In this document: positions 33,148 to 46,854 of the stretch, piece after piece
Position numbering within the stretch: the stretch's first letter is position 1
Layout of the letters: each line of letters opens with the position of its first letter
Origin: Craspedostauros australis
Taxonomy: Eukaryota; Bacillariophyta; Bacillariophyceae; Mastogloiales; Achnanthaceae
Assembly (NCBI GenBank): GCA_026770025.1
Contig: JAMXDE010000034.1
Location: 496,001-560,000 of the forward strand
Length of the DNA: 64,000 bases
Direction of reading: 5' to 3'
Position numbers and translations under genes: made by a program
Notes under the pieces: model-generated
The model's database searches: none
Told to the model about the DNA's origin: nothing
Seen by the model: only the letters and a program-made list of their open reading frames with translations

Positions 33148-36100
33148 TCTCGTTGGCCTTTCGCTCAACCTGTCTCACTCGTCTTCGTGCTCGCACAGTG
33201 TGAGAGTATCGGCAACTCAAGAGGGATGGATTGTGCCGCAATGTTGCGGATCGTACAGCAGAGTACTCAACTCTACTCGAAAGTCGGTATGATAAAGCGA
33301 GCGAGACACGAGCAGCCTGTTCGGTCAGAGAGTGGCGTCTCCGCGCAATGTGCACGGGTTCGTTGCTTGTTTGTTTGTTTGTGGTGCCTTGGCTTCTCGA
33401 CGCTTCTCGCGGCGATGTTCGTGCAAGCGATGAGAGATAGTTCGATGGACACCTTTGTTGCTCGCCAATCACGGACTACTTCTGTCAATGATACGCAATG
33501 ATGCCGATGGTCTTGGTGGGTGATCTTGCTGCCGCAACGGAGGAACACGACGGAATGCAAGAGCGACAGACAGAGAGGGGAGTTGGATGGTACGAATAAC
33601 TGTGAGAACAGAACGCGGCATGATGATGCAAAAACAGACCAGCATCGTCACGCCAAGCATGTCCACAGACCCGTCGCGCCAGGTGATCGATCCTCCCCGA
33701 GTTGAACAACGATCAGGCAGACAAGAACGGAGGGCTGCGATGTAGTCCATCATGGTCGATGCCCAATCCTGGATGATGAGTGCTGGGTACTTGCGGCGTC
33801 CGCTCTTTGCCTCCACCGAGAGCAAGATCATGGGCAATCAATGCAATCGCACATCACCAATTGCACAAAACGAGAGAGGTGGTGCGAAGGAGGCATCGCT
33901 TCATGTGGCACAGAGTGATTGTCATTGCATGGGACGTGGGACATGGAGACGTACCGTTGTTGTTGATGTTCTTGCTGTTCGCCGAAGATCTGATCTCGGT
34001 GCAGATGTTGATGCGGATGAAGACGGAGATGGAGATGTTGAGGTTGGGTATTAACATTAACTTTGATCGCTCCAAGGGATGGAGACTCCTGTTGCTGAAG
34101 GCGAGTGGAAGTGTAATGTCGATTGTGGGGGAAGGTGTTGTGGAGAAGGCTGAGGAAATCGACACAGACCAAGGGGAATGGCCATTGAGGGCGTTCGCAA
34201 CGGAGCGCACCAACGCCAAGACGGGCTTGCATGTTGCTTCGCGTCTCCGTTTCACATACTTGCTCCGATACGCTCTATCTCTCTCTCTCTTGGTCTGTTT
34301 CTCTGTTACTGCGTTGGGTTGGCTTTACTACCAACGAAACAACCAGCGCAAACAGCGCAAACAATGAAAAAGAGAACACAACCACCGACGCAAACGACGC
34401 AAGCAACACAAATAACGTGGAAACGCTACAGCATCACACACAACGTCACGACGACAACATCCGCACACACGTAGTTCACGCCCTTTTCCGGATCAAAAGT
34501 CCCAGTGGTCTGTCACATGCCCCTATTTGTTTAGTATAAAAGTAGTGTAATGTATCCAAACCGGCACTCACTGCGACACAGCCGTGATGAAAACTCCTCT
34601 TATCGGGCTTATTTATTATTGCGACAGATTAATTCTGCAACACACGTGAGCAATCACGCAGAGAGCGATTTCATTCTTGATGGTCATGCGCCATCTCACA
34701 CAGTCAACACCAACATCCAACATCCCGTTCAAAACAACGACCACAAAAAACGCCCTCCAATCGGAGTTCGGCAACAAAACAATTGCGAAGCGATTGCCCA
34801 TCTCCCTTTCTACCCATACTCTGCTCGTGGTTGTATCACGCGTCGATCGACAAAGAAGACAACAACCAGACGTGACGGTTCAAGAATGCGTTTCTCGTTT
34901 GGGATCGCATGCATCAATCGCAAGGGGCCAGTGTTGTCGTTGTTGCTCCTCTATGATGAGACATGAGCAACGTGCGTCCAAGACCAAACCAAAGATAGAA
35001 ACAGCCAGCGACAACAAAACCCACAGCACAATGGTTCCCTGTGACGATAAAGCATGAATTCACAAAGCCGCGAACGATCCCAACAACACGCGCCACGAAA
35101 ACTCTTGTGAACAGTTGCGAGTCTTCGGCGTTTTTTTGCGCTGGGACAAAACCCAATCGGCAATCATCTTCCACGCCTTGTGACCACGAAAGTAGCCCAA
35201 CTGGCGCAGTTTTCTAGTCTTAGATGAAAACGGTTGTGACGCACAAAGGAACACAGCACAATCGCCCCCCATAAACGGCGCTTCGTCTATGCCATATATG
35301 TTCGTTCGTTCGTGACACACGGTTCGATGCGATCCAGTCCCACGACTTCATCCACGATCGTGAAATCAACACTTGTTTGGCTGTGTGACTGCGGGACTGC
35401 ACAAACACAGGACTGGACTGGAAACGCTCAGTGATTTGATATTCTTAGAGCGAAGACCGTTATTTGCACAGATACAAAACGATTGTGAACCTGCCTAACA
35501 GTTGATTCAGACAAGCCTACAACTACAATCACAAGAATGTCACACCTTTTGTCTGGCAGATGAATCAATTGTGGAACGTCTCCGTCTCTCCGTCGTCCTG
35601 GATACGACGAAAAGTCGCCAATATTGTCACATTCTCGATTCCAAAATTTCTAAAATTGTCCTGAACTTGTGCAAGTGGCTTCTCATTGTTGAGGGTGTGT
35701 GTTGCTCACAAATTCGGAGTTACGACCAAAAGCGAGGTGAACATGAACAAAGACACGAGCATCAATGATCCTGGGCGATGACGTTCCACAATACCCGCAC
35801 TATTTTTCGTGCTGAGTCCGCAACCCATGCCTTTGAGGACATGTGCGCCGGGACAATGGAAGGATGACGCGACGGCGCGGTACTTGGCGGTACTTGGAGC
35901 TACTTGGGGCTTGGCATGCGGTTTCCCGCCATTCCTTGAAGGTTCCATGGCAACGAAACGACACGGAACGATCTCATCTCCTCAGCCAAGTCAACGAATG
36001 CGCCAGATACGATCCACAGAATACGCAAGAGACGTCCCTGCCAATGCGACAGTTTTGGGGCATCATGGACGATGACCATCGTTTTTCACGATTCCATCGG

Positions 36101-39100
36101 CATCAAAGACGGGTGGCTGTGGCTTCAGTCTGACGCGATCCTTCCTCAGCCGTTGCCATTCCGCAGGAGGCGCCGTTCTCCACCGATACGAGTCTGCAGC
36201 GCGACGGGTGACATGAAATCACGATCTTTCGATTGGACAAGTCGGCGCCGCCGGGTGGATCTGCACGGTCCCAATGCAATCATCAACACCAACACCACTA
36301 TCATCGTAGTACGAGTATGACTTCCCCAAAAGCTGTCAATCGGCACCTACGGCATCTCACTTGGCCTGGTGGCCAGCAACTTGCCATGGAATCAAGGAGT
36401 CACAGAGAACAGACGACGGGCGACAGACGACAGCATTGCTACTCGATGCGACAGTCCCAACCATGTTGCCCACGGCCCCTCGCGATGACAATTCCTCGCT
36501 CGCATTTCAGGCATCTTATTGAGCACGTGTACACCCGTGCCGACTCTGTGGTCGCCATCAATAACCCTTCCACAGTCTTGCATGCACGCCGTGGCAGACT
36601 GACAAGATGGAGGGACAGAAGGATGGAAGATACGAGGCGACGGAATATTGACGGCCTGACTCGACCACGATATTAGCACAATGCTTTATTCACCTGATTC
36701 GTTTTCTGATTAGTCTGTCCTTGTATGTGCTGAAACGATGCTTTACTCAGACACATGAATTTCGGCATAAGGGACACACTAGGGAACATCAGAGATTCGG
36801 TCTGGCCACCACCCGGCAAACATGTGATGTCCAATTCGACCTGATATACTTCCCAACTAAACCTGAAATGACAACACACCCGACGACCTCAAGCATCATC
36901 AATGGAATGTGGAATCGACAGAGCCATGGAACAGTGATGAGTGACGTCGACACAGAAGACATCATCGCCACATCATGGGTCATCTCCACATCAGAACAAG
37001 ATCGCAGAGGTGCAATGACCGAGAGCTAACCTTGAAGACAGCAACACGAGATACATCTCAATGAAGATAACATAGAACCAGAAGTCACTCAACCCAAACA
37101 GAGTCTTCACTCACCAGCTCGTCACCTTCGTCCTGAAAGACTTGATCTCTCTTGAAGGACTCGTGTGATTTCGCTGTGTACATTACGAGATAACACACGA
37201 TGTACGAGTACTTCTCTCTATACGATATGGCCTGCTTGCAGAATCAAATGATTTGACCTGCTTGATGATGCTGATGCTGATACAAAGACCGAAGGTGCTC
37301 GATACACCGTGAGCTGCACTCATTTTCGTTCCTCACACCACTCCGCTCCAACCTGTGCGCTCACTATTGCTCGACGTGACATCATTTCTGCCCCTCAGAC
37401 GACGGTTGCGTGTTGACATCATCTTTGTCGGAAAGGGAGTGGGAGATCTTGATGCACTAGCATGGACATGTCACTCCTCTTCATCTTTAAGAAGGGATGC
37501 AATGCAACGCGGCGCGACGCGACGTAAACATCAAAAGGGCGCCAGTTTCATTGTTTAGAAGCATTACTTGCAGAGGTACACGCACCACACGTACATCAGA
37601 GCAGAGCAGTATTCCAATTCCCATAGCAATACCAAGAACAACACCAATAACAACATAGACAACGATGTCCAAACTAGCCACTCAGCAAAAGATCACCTCG
37701 GTATCCCCTGTTTCTGTCACGAGGCGGACTCGTAGAGAGTTGCGGTACCAATACAAAACAGTGCAACCACCGAAATACCCAATCCTTCCGGAACACGATC
37801 CCAACTCCCAAATCGAGTTGCTGTTCATTTGAATGCGACATGTGTACGACCTCGACATGGAAAGTGCGCAGAGCGGAGCCAGTGGTAGCTCGGAGCGCAC
37901 CGCCACAGATAGTAGAATAGAATAGAGTCCCCATTGGAGCTGGAAAGGAGGCATGATCTTGTCTTTCCTGTACTTTGATTTCTGATTGCATTGCGATTAG
38001 ATTTGCAATCGCATACTGTAATCTACTCCACATACTTTCGCGCTTTCGTCAAGCGTCGGCAGATGCCTCCATCACGCACAGGACTCGTATGTATACATAC
38101 TATAATATTCAACGTGTCAGTGTCATGGCGACAACTAAACATCTTCGTGCACCAAAGCAGAGAGATGCGAGGAGACGTCCCCACCGTGGACACGTTACGA
38201 GTCGCATGCTGGACTCTGATCAGAATAGTCTCTCTCTCCAGAGCATGTACTCTTCCGCTTCTCGTGCCGTTGTTCTCGGGACCTTTGTCTGTCCCAATGG
38301 TCCGCAGAGACTGGGAATCGGGCTGAGCCCAACACCAGAGCGTACCAGGATGGCGGACAGCATCCGAAAAGTTCAAACATCACAAGCAACAACACCAAAG
38401 CAGAGGCTTAGCTGCAATGCACTTGCGGCGATACTTTGCGCCAGATGTATCGAATACCTGGTGCTCCTTGTACATTTTCCTCAGCCAAAGAACAACGGTA
38501 TTTGGCACCAGGCCACAAACCTTCACAACCAATCGCATGCATGATGTGATCGGAGTACCACATCGCACAGCACCAGTCGTACTTTGCGCAATGCAGACAG
38601 AAGCATCATGGCAAATACGGTGCTCTGCTCCCCGCATTGCCATCACCATGGTGGGATCATAACCGCGACGCCCGTGGCCACCGCACGAGCTGAAGAAGAG
38701 TGGACACAACAGACTTGATAATGTGGGCATCTCACGATCATGGTAGTGTTGCTCTTTTCGCTTGAGTTCGCTCGATGGTGTTCCTCATGACGCCCGTCTC
38801 AGCCCCCACACAACATCACGACAATTTGTTGGCGATTGCCACGTCATCTGCATGGTTCCACGTAATCTAAGAGGAGACAAGCGGTTTGTCGTGGTCTGAA
38901 ACAACCTTGTGGTCTTTCTGTTCTGCAATTGTACAGTAACTTAGACGCCCTCAAACCGTCATAACAGCGCATTTTGCTGAAGATACTCGCTGCGTCACTT
39001 ATTGCCACATTTTGAAGAATTCGCAGTGGTAAAAATTGCTGGCCAGTGATGCAACCGAAGTTCAACGAAAAAACGCAAACGTACCGCACTTCACCTCAGG

Positions 39101-40347
39101 CGAATGACAGGCACCTCCACCAACTTGCAACGCGGCTCCTTTTGTATTGTAGCGCAACAAAGAGTAGTCCGACATAGCGCAGACCGTATCTCCCACGCTA
39201 TGGACGAGGAGCTCGTAAGCATGGTGCTCCACGGCTATTCTGCGTAACGAGCTGCACCTACGACCTGGGAGAATACGCACACTGATGCGAGTGAGCGCTC
39301 AAGGCATTACACACACCAATGTAATCGTAGATACGTATGGCCGAAGCAGCCCATCGTGGGGAACCATACCAAGAGTTCGGCGTTGTGGGCACAACACATA
39401 GCCAGTGGCTCGTTGGGTGCAGCCATGTGCGCGTGAGAGCAACACGAACGAGACTGAGTGGGAGGACATGCTTGGTGCGAATCTGTTTCTTTCGCCTTTG
39501 AGTTTTGTCCAGGTTCGGTGGGGCTGTTTTGTTCTACGAACTGAGGACAAAGACCAGACTGGACATTTGTACGGAGCGTTGCTCGCAACAGACTGCGAAG
39601 GTGTCACAGCGTGCAGACCAGTGGTTGATTTTTGTCCCCGGAACGGCGTCATTGTACCACACGTGGAGACCTACCCGCGCAAAAGCTGATTCCGCACAAC
39701 CGAAGCCCGAACGCTTGCCAGGTCACAACCGTCCATTGTTCACCTTCCGCCCCGGTTCCTTCACCCTCTCTCTCTCTCTCTGGACCGCCGTGCCTTTCCC
39801 CGTCTCGACACCCAACACTGATTCGAATGTCTCGAACCCGTTCAAATCGGCATTCTTCCTCTCTTTTAATACCTAATCTTCGATCTCCCCGGCCATCCAG
39901 ATCATCTGCCCGACAGACTTAACTCTCCTCCTGCTCTCGTTGGCGCTTGGAGTTGCTTGGGTACCACACCACGAGGGGTGGCACTCGCTCCTCTTCGTAC
40001 TGCTCTACGCGGTTGGTACATTCTTTCTTCTCGACACCATTTCCGCTCACATCGGATCACATCACATCGCGCACACACCTCAGATGTGCATGAAAGACGC
40101 TTGCCGTCTTGCCGCAGCCCTTTTCATTCCATCACCACCCTGTCACACATTGCACTGCAACACAGCCCAGCCGAGCGCACAACATCAGCACCCCACAACA
40201 AGATAACATTGGCCAACACAAAGACGACCACAGGCACAGTAAGTGTGTGTGAACGAACAAAAGACGCCCTGTCAGAAATTCGACAGTGCTCTGCGCATTA
40301 CTCTTACCCACATCACTTGACAACCAATCCACCCCGACGCTGCTCCT
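33148..40347. other. Gene-poor region, 7.2 kb
   Basis: No recognised gene. Seen: a TATAAAA box at 34535-34541 with no convincing gene after it; CGGTACTTGG-type short tandem repeats at about 35876-35912; TACGAGTA at 36310 and 37203; a (CT) run at 39766-39781; and one candidate small membrane-protein frame at 37487-37954 (separate entry). Other frames over 100 codons lack domains. Confidence 0.4.
37487..37954 (-). pseudogene. Candidate small secreted/membrane protein with one in-frame TGA
   Basis: An ATG-started frame with a signal-peptide-like N-terminus (MPPFQLQWGLYSILLSVAV) and an ectodomain-like part with five cysteines reaches TGA at 37684-37682. The same frame then continues for 64 codons, opening with a clean transmembrane helix (IVVYVVIGVVLGIAMGIGIL). 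Signal peptide, Cys-containing segment and a GxxxG-type helix in one frame look like a small type I membrane protein. A canonical intron removing the TGA is not visible. The TGA may be a disabling mutation, a read-through or selenocysteine codon, or the whole may be chance. Confidence 0.25.
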
Positions 40348-42918
40348 ATGAACCGGAAGCTGGCGAATCCAAGCGGACACAGAGATGTTGTCAAAGACCC
40401 GCAAGTCGACACATCCAACAAACCGACCAATGAAGATACCAATACACATGGATCGCAACGCCATCGTTTGCAAGATCCAATGACGCGGGTCAAGCGCACG
40501 GCAGGACATCTGGCTGAAAACCAATCTGGTGACGGTGCTCACGGAAAGGGCGATGCCAAGGATAACAACATAGACGAGGATATAGGCGATGGTGAGATCA
40601 TCGCAATGGATCAACGCAAGAGTCTCATACTCGAAAGCCACGCTTCCGGCACGCCGATGGCAGCAGTGCGATTGGGAGCTAAAGATCCAATCACGAATGC
40701 AGGCCTGGGATCTCGCAAAATCGAAAGTGCACCGCGTCTCCAGCAGCCAACAGCCAGGAACATCAGCCACCCACGCAGCCAACAGCTGGCAGCATCACTG
40801 TCCTCGCTGACAACATCGCCATCGTCTTCGCTTAGTCTGCGACCTCCGCCTGCCTCGTCTTCGTTGCCATTGCAATTGCAGCTGCAAGTGCCGTTGCAAA
40901 CACCGCATGCACAGCTATCACGAGGGATATCCTGGCCACTGTCGTCGAGGATGATGGCCGCAGCCGTGCCAACCGTCATGGGTGGGACGTCGACGAATCA
41001 AGCCAACACCCATCCGAGGAGAAGTGAGAAGGCAAAGCAAAGGTCCGTGGAAGACATGACGCCAATGCCTTCGAGCAGGAAACGCGCTGCTGCCAATGCA
41101 CCGGCACCCAGATCCAAAAGCACAATGTCGTGTGCCATCACGAAGAACAAATTATCACTATCGCCATCACCTTCGATCGTGGCACACCCACATGGCACGA
41201 ACATGGATACAGCGCGTGAAGACGTCGATACAGGCCACGAGACGAGCGGGGACGAGGTTGGTGAAAGCATGGTGCCTTTGGAGGATTCATTGCTGGCCAT
41301 GGATGAAGCGTTGAACAGCATTCGCAGAAAGGGCGCGCTTGAGAAAGTCATATTTCTGAACCAGAAATACGCCCGGAATACATCCCTTCGACTCATGTTC
41401 CTCCGTGCCAACGATTTCGATCCTGCAAAGGCGGCTCAGCACCTGGCCAACCACTTTGAACACAAGCTGATACTATTTGGCTTATACAAGCTTGCCCAGG
41501 ACATCGAATGGGACGATCTCGATCAGGATGATCGATCATCGTACCGTGGCCAATCTTACGCCACCTTCCCCACGCTGACAGATGGTATGGGAAGGCCCGT
41601 GCTCTTCTCGAACAGCGGTATCCAACCATTGGGCAGTACTCTCAATCAAAGAAGAGCGGCCTGGTACGCGACGATGAGATCTCTGGATTCATCGAGTATC
41701 GCACAACAACAAGGCTTCATCTCCATCTTTTGGGCGCTCGATATTGAATCGTCAATACGAAAGAAGGAATGCTCCAGTGTCTTCCAGATCTCAGCCATCA
41801 TGCGCAGGGTACTCCCAATACGTGTCGGTGCTTCCTTCCTTTGTGCCTCGACGGAGAATGTTGCAGCTAGACTCACGGTCGCAGCTCGATCAACACTCCC
41901 TCTTTCAGAGTCAAGTTCTGAGATCCAGGTTTGGTGTGGTACGTTGAATTGTTCAATCATGCCAATGTTGGCGCATGGCTTGTTTGAATGAACTCCTATT
42001 CCATGCAATCGTGGTGAAATTGATGATACAATGATGAACAAGATCGCATCGCATGTTGATTCATCTTCTCTGCCTGCTTCACGGAGACACGGACACGTGA
42101 ACGAGGACATTGATAACTGTCTGGGTGGATGGCTGTCTGGGTGTCTGAACGTCACGATGATTCTCTTGACCAATGCACGCTTATCGATGACTAACCCGCA
42201 TATCTTTGATCCATGTCTGGTTTGCATGCTTGTTCGTTTGGTTGCTTTCTTGGCTGCTTGGTTGGTTGCATTGCTGCTGTGCTCACCTTCATCGCTCACA
42301 TCGACATCACCATAATCTCATTACCATCCCGGTTCGCCAAAATGAAACGAAACGGGCACTGATTCGTCGCCTACTCTACGCGTGGATGTCTGCTGCCACT
42401 ACGTATGCCTGCGCGGTACACATGGACAACCCACTATCATGCAAGGTTCATCTTCGGAATGCCATGGCGCTTTGGTGGCACATGGGATACCAACAACGAG
42501 CCTCGTCTTCAACGGAGATGGCAGTGCCATGGCCCTGAGCACCTTCGATGCCCTGCACAGGATACGCACCACTGAAGAGCAGGCCAGGATGCTGGAGCGA
42601 CAGAGACAGCTGGGCACGAGGATCTCATGTCCCGCTGGAAATGATGTCGTGCTGGGACGAGGGAATCCTTTCCAGACCTACCCTGGAAATCTGCAGCTCG
42701 CCGTGATGATCCGTGACCAGAAAGACCGCCACAGCAGGGCTCCCGATCGCATGGCCAAGACTGCCATCACTGTTGCGATCATGACGGCGATCAAGCTCGC
42801 CGGTGGTCGGTTCCTGAAGCGCTGTGATGATGGGACTTGGAGCGAGGTGGAAGACGATGTGGCACGCGAGAAGATTGCTATGGGCTTTCGTAATCTTGCG
42901 AGGCAGAGCACAGGGTAG
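40348..42918 (+). CDS. C4: divergent CRAL-TRIO protein with C-terminal DUF6824-like domain (two exons)
   Basis: Predicted join 40348-41938 and 42446-42918, giving 687 residues. The acceptor (GCAAG) is well supported: the preceding 140 bases contain no other AG. The matching donor is GTACGT; a weaker one lies three bases earlier (GTGGTA). Residues 1-310 are disordered (Ser/Pro/Gln/His/Lys). The VYxDIHGV helix block present in C2, C3 and C6 is missing. CRAL-TRIO N-terminal helices (IFLNQKYARNTSLRLMFLRANDFD) start near 333. The core runs about 375-560 but is the least conserved of the six: GASFLCASTENVAARL replaces the usual HICFED segment, and the RxRxHxGSHLEC stretch is shortened to VWCGSSSEC. 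The DUF6824-like domain is intact at 595-684 (DVVLGRGNPFQTYPGN; GGRFLKRCDDGTW; REKIAMGFRNLAR). Strong constraint on DUF6824 but not on the lipid pocket suggests the C-terminal domain is the key part. Confidence 0.82.
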
Positions 42919-45900
42919 GCAGCGACCTTGGCGCTTCGCATGACATGGCATGACATGGCATACGTGCCAGTAAGCCCCTGCAGCGACGATTGCGATGAAG
43001 ACTTGGGATGATGTTCCCTCGCATCGTCGCTGCGGCGGCAAATCCACAGAGGTACCGTGAACGCACCGGAAATCCGCGAAGTATCACGCGGCGCCCATTC
43101 GCAAGATCACCAAACGTCTTCGATGGCGCTCGAAGCTTGAATCAACGGCCATCGATCGCGAAGTACGAAGCGACGGCCGAGTTCATTGGCGAGACCGCCC
43201 AATGATGGAATGGATCGTTCAAACCTATACGGAACGAGTAAGAGCGAACAAACTTCTCCGTACTTCTCCCTTCATTGCAATGGTATCCAATCGCCCATCA
43301 GACACTCATTTGTTGATGGATGCGACCCTTTTGCCAGGGCGTCGAAGAGCACACAGCAACAAACGTGTGCATGCTTCGGAATACTTCTGTTCGATGTGGA
43401 GGCATTGGAAGCAACATGGCAACGTATAATGTAAAAGTACAATCCCAATACACGCAAACAATGAGAAATACACCATCACACGGAAAGTGCTGACAGCGGA
43501 GCCTAAGTGCTCTTGAGATCATGGCCTGCGTACCACATGTACGACAATGACAATGGCGCATCCTGTGAGTGTCTTGGTGCCAAAATGCAATACATTCGCC
43601 TAACACGAGAAGAAAAAGAGGAGTACAGCCCATTCATCAATACAATGGTATAATAATATACGAGCATAGTGGATAGAGTAGTAGCACGCGAGTGCTCCTA
43701 GGATTCCTTAGTCCTGAATAGCTCATACTCGTATGTCATGTTTGGCACGATAGACGCCCGACCTGGAGGAGTCTGGATTGGGACCTGCGAGGGTAACGAT
43801 ACTCTCTCTCTCTCTCTGCCCGGAGTACTCTCCATTCCAATTCGCCACGCTGACCAAGTTCCACACCATTTCATGCAATATTCTGCTTGATTCTCCCCGA
43901 ATGGAGACTCACCCCAGTAGAGCGAGAGTGGAACGAAGGTTCCACGACGCAAGCATTCTCATCTCATGCTTTGATGTCTACCGCCGCTCTCTGCATCTAC
44001 CTCCACAACCCATCGACCGGTGCCTGAAGAATGAACGGAGATGTTAGTATCTATCTCTAGGCTTGGTTTGAAAGTCTTGCAATGGTACCGTGTTACACGA
44101 GCCGCAAACATATTTCTGTGGTGACCGTGTTCGCTGTATCATCGCTTTTCGTCGCCACATGTTCTCTGTGCTTTGACAGGCAAACAAGACCGGAAAGTCG
44201 ATACCACTGCAGCACAAACACGAAAAGATCATCGTGGACGTAGCTAGTCGTACATCCTCCTGTTGTTGGTACCACTTGAGTGTGGAACTCACCCACACAC
44301 ACACACACACACACACAATTCGCGGCAAATTCGCTGGTAGTTCGCAGACACAAAACACGTTGTTCCACACTGCCGCAAAAGCAGATGGTGTCGGAATCAG
44401 GTTGCATGACATCGTCGATGAACAAGAAACAAGTGCCGCCGCAACGTTGGCCCCATCATTGCACATGCCATCAACGCCAACCGGAACAACAGCAGCTGCA
44501 TGGATTCATCTGCAAGTACCACACTTGCCCGATGACAGCGAAGCGGCTTCGAATCAGATCTATCGTGCCATGTGTTCGCCGCTTGGATTTCTGATCAAAC
44601 CACGTCCGCGACATGCGGTTCCGTTCGGCGTTCCATGACGTTGAACTTTTGAAAAGAGCACGATGTTGGCAGGTTCATGATGGGGGCGCATCACCTGCGG
44701 GGGATGCGAGGTTCATGCTTGTGGCATGCAGACGCTGCCATGGGTGGTGGGAGCGCTTTGATACCACTGCCTTCCCGCTCGTACATGACCTATGAGTACT
44801 GAAGCTCGCACAGAGGCGCAAGTCTGTCTGAACTGCCGACAAGGACGGATACTCTCTCGCGTGCTCAGGGAGGCATACTCCCACTTTCCACAACTAGTAC
44901 GCCACCGAAGCAATGAGTCAGACGATTCTTCAACAATGCGACGTTGCTGGACGAGACCAGAATGCCGATGAAGACATTCATCATGAGATGCGGTTGCGGA
45001 ACAAGAAGCCATCACAAACCATCATGTAGCAGATGGAAACGGATGCCTGGTCTCGCTCATCTGCGACATCACGAAGGATCGATACCAACATGGCTACTGC
45101 CATGGGAATGCCCATCGTCGCAACACTCGCATGATTGCGCAAGTCACAAAGGTGCTGTCGATAATACGACCCACTGAATAGATCGCCATGGAACGTCCAT
45201 CCGCGATCACAGCAATTGCATCACCAACCCCAATCAATCATATGTCTTGGGCATGCCGTCAACAGCCCTGCCCTACTCTTCAGCGTCTTGAATTGGGAAC
45301 ATGAAGAGGACCAAGCCTGGGCGAAGAATGGAATGCTGCACTCTGTATGGAGTACACGTTGATCTACGATTATTGCCACTGCGCAGGCGCACATGGTTCG
45401 ATCGTTCCAAAGCCTGTACCGTTGTGGAAGTGGCACGCTCCACCGATAGCATCCAATCTCAAGGCACACATGACAAGGCATGCATCACAGGGCCACTATC
45501 CCGGGTGGCAGAGCGTGCTTCCAGGCTGTTCGACATCAAGACGATCTCAGCACCGTGTTTGAGTGGATGCGAAGAGATGTGTCGGATACTCTGCCAATTG
45601 TTACGAATGAATCAAGCGCGTTGGTGGTGAGAATGCGTTGGCATGCCACCATCTTCAATGATGACGACAGAAACGGACCGTGCTCCCGACACTCGGTCCA
45701 AGATGCCTGCAACAACAGCATCGCACTCCACTGCATTGTCCAAAACATGAAAAGTGAGAACCAACCCCCGTTGCAACGAGTGATTCCGTCGAGGATAGTA
45801 ATGAGAGACGACCCGATACTCACACCTACCTTCGTTTCAAGCTACTCTATCTTCGAACTGTCGCAAAACACAGAAATTGAGAGAGCATGATGGGTACGTG

Positions 45901-46854
45901 CCACACACATCCTCCTCCACAACAGAACCACCAATCAAAGCCGCCGTCTCCAAGCCCCACGATGCGACCATCGCATCTCCTTCCCACCCGCACAACGCGT
46001 CGGTACGCCGTGGTGCTTTCGAGCTATTATACTATTACCAACACAAGGACGAGCGGGCCATCATCCAAATTCAGCACCGCATAGTGGGCACCGGCTTGCT
46101 TGTTTGGCCACCGACCCGTCAGTGGTTCACAGCAACTACAGGAGCATGCCCATATGGACTCTCTCATTCATCGTGGGGGCGTGGTATGGTGGAATTTTTG
46201 GACGTCCAGAGACGGTCTTCCTTTGTGATTTGGCGCCAGTGGGAGCAGGCGAGCGAATGCTCGGATGAATGGTCGGATCCGACCACTGAGTTTCGCCTGA
46301 AACAAGACCAGACGCAGGCAAGCTGGTGGTCACGCCGTTCCATCTCGGCCAGCCTCAACTTCATGGTGCCGCAACTGCACCATGAAACGCAGGAAAGACC
46401 AAAGGAGTCAAGATCGATTTGAAGTTTGGGGAGAAGTGGATACGGCCCAGCGCAGCGTGAAACACGTGATACTTCTCTTCAAGTGGTGCAAGTGAAGCAG
46501 CAGAGTGCGTCGATGTGCATCCGCATTCGAAGCCACCAAGAGTGGCGGGTAAAGATCAGACACTCGGAAATAACCATGGCGACCGTATCACGACGTTGAT
46601 TTCAGCGCAAGTGCGTCACGCCATTTGAGCACCGCCCATCGTGTCGCACTGGGCGGTTTGAACAATGACACAATTGTGCTTGTACCGTCTCGTCCACGAG
46701 GCAACCGCAAGGCATGTGCGTGCGGAGGCGGCAAGACAACACATGAGGAGAGCAGATTCAAAGTCGAAGCCATCCCTCACGCAATGCAATTGGTGACATC
46801 AATAACGACCATTTGACTTGCTGCCAGTAAGTGAGTGGGAATGTGAGCAAGTTT
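42919..46854. other. Gene-poor region, 3.9 kb
   Basis: No confident gene. Seen: TGACATGGCA repeated at 42941-42960; TACTCGTA at 43726; (CT)8 at 43802-43817; (CA)13 at 44294-44319; and scattered frames with Cys/His clusters between 44.4 and 45.6 kb that might be remnants of a zinc-finger gene (see findings). Confidence 0.4.
44294..44319. repeat. (CA)13 dinucleotide microsatellite
   Basis: An uninterrupted run of 13 CA units in intergenic DNA between C4 and C5. Confidence 0.95.

Noticed and set aside
33148-40347. Possible mobile elements in the large gap
   Set aside because: No terminal repeats, target duplications or transposase/polymerase motifs could be seen.
41939-42445. C/D snoRNA-like boxes (ATGATGA, CTGA) in the C4 intron
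   Set aside because: The boxes are about 120 bases apart with no terminal stem or second box pair; chance is likely.
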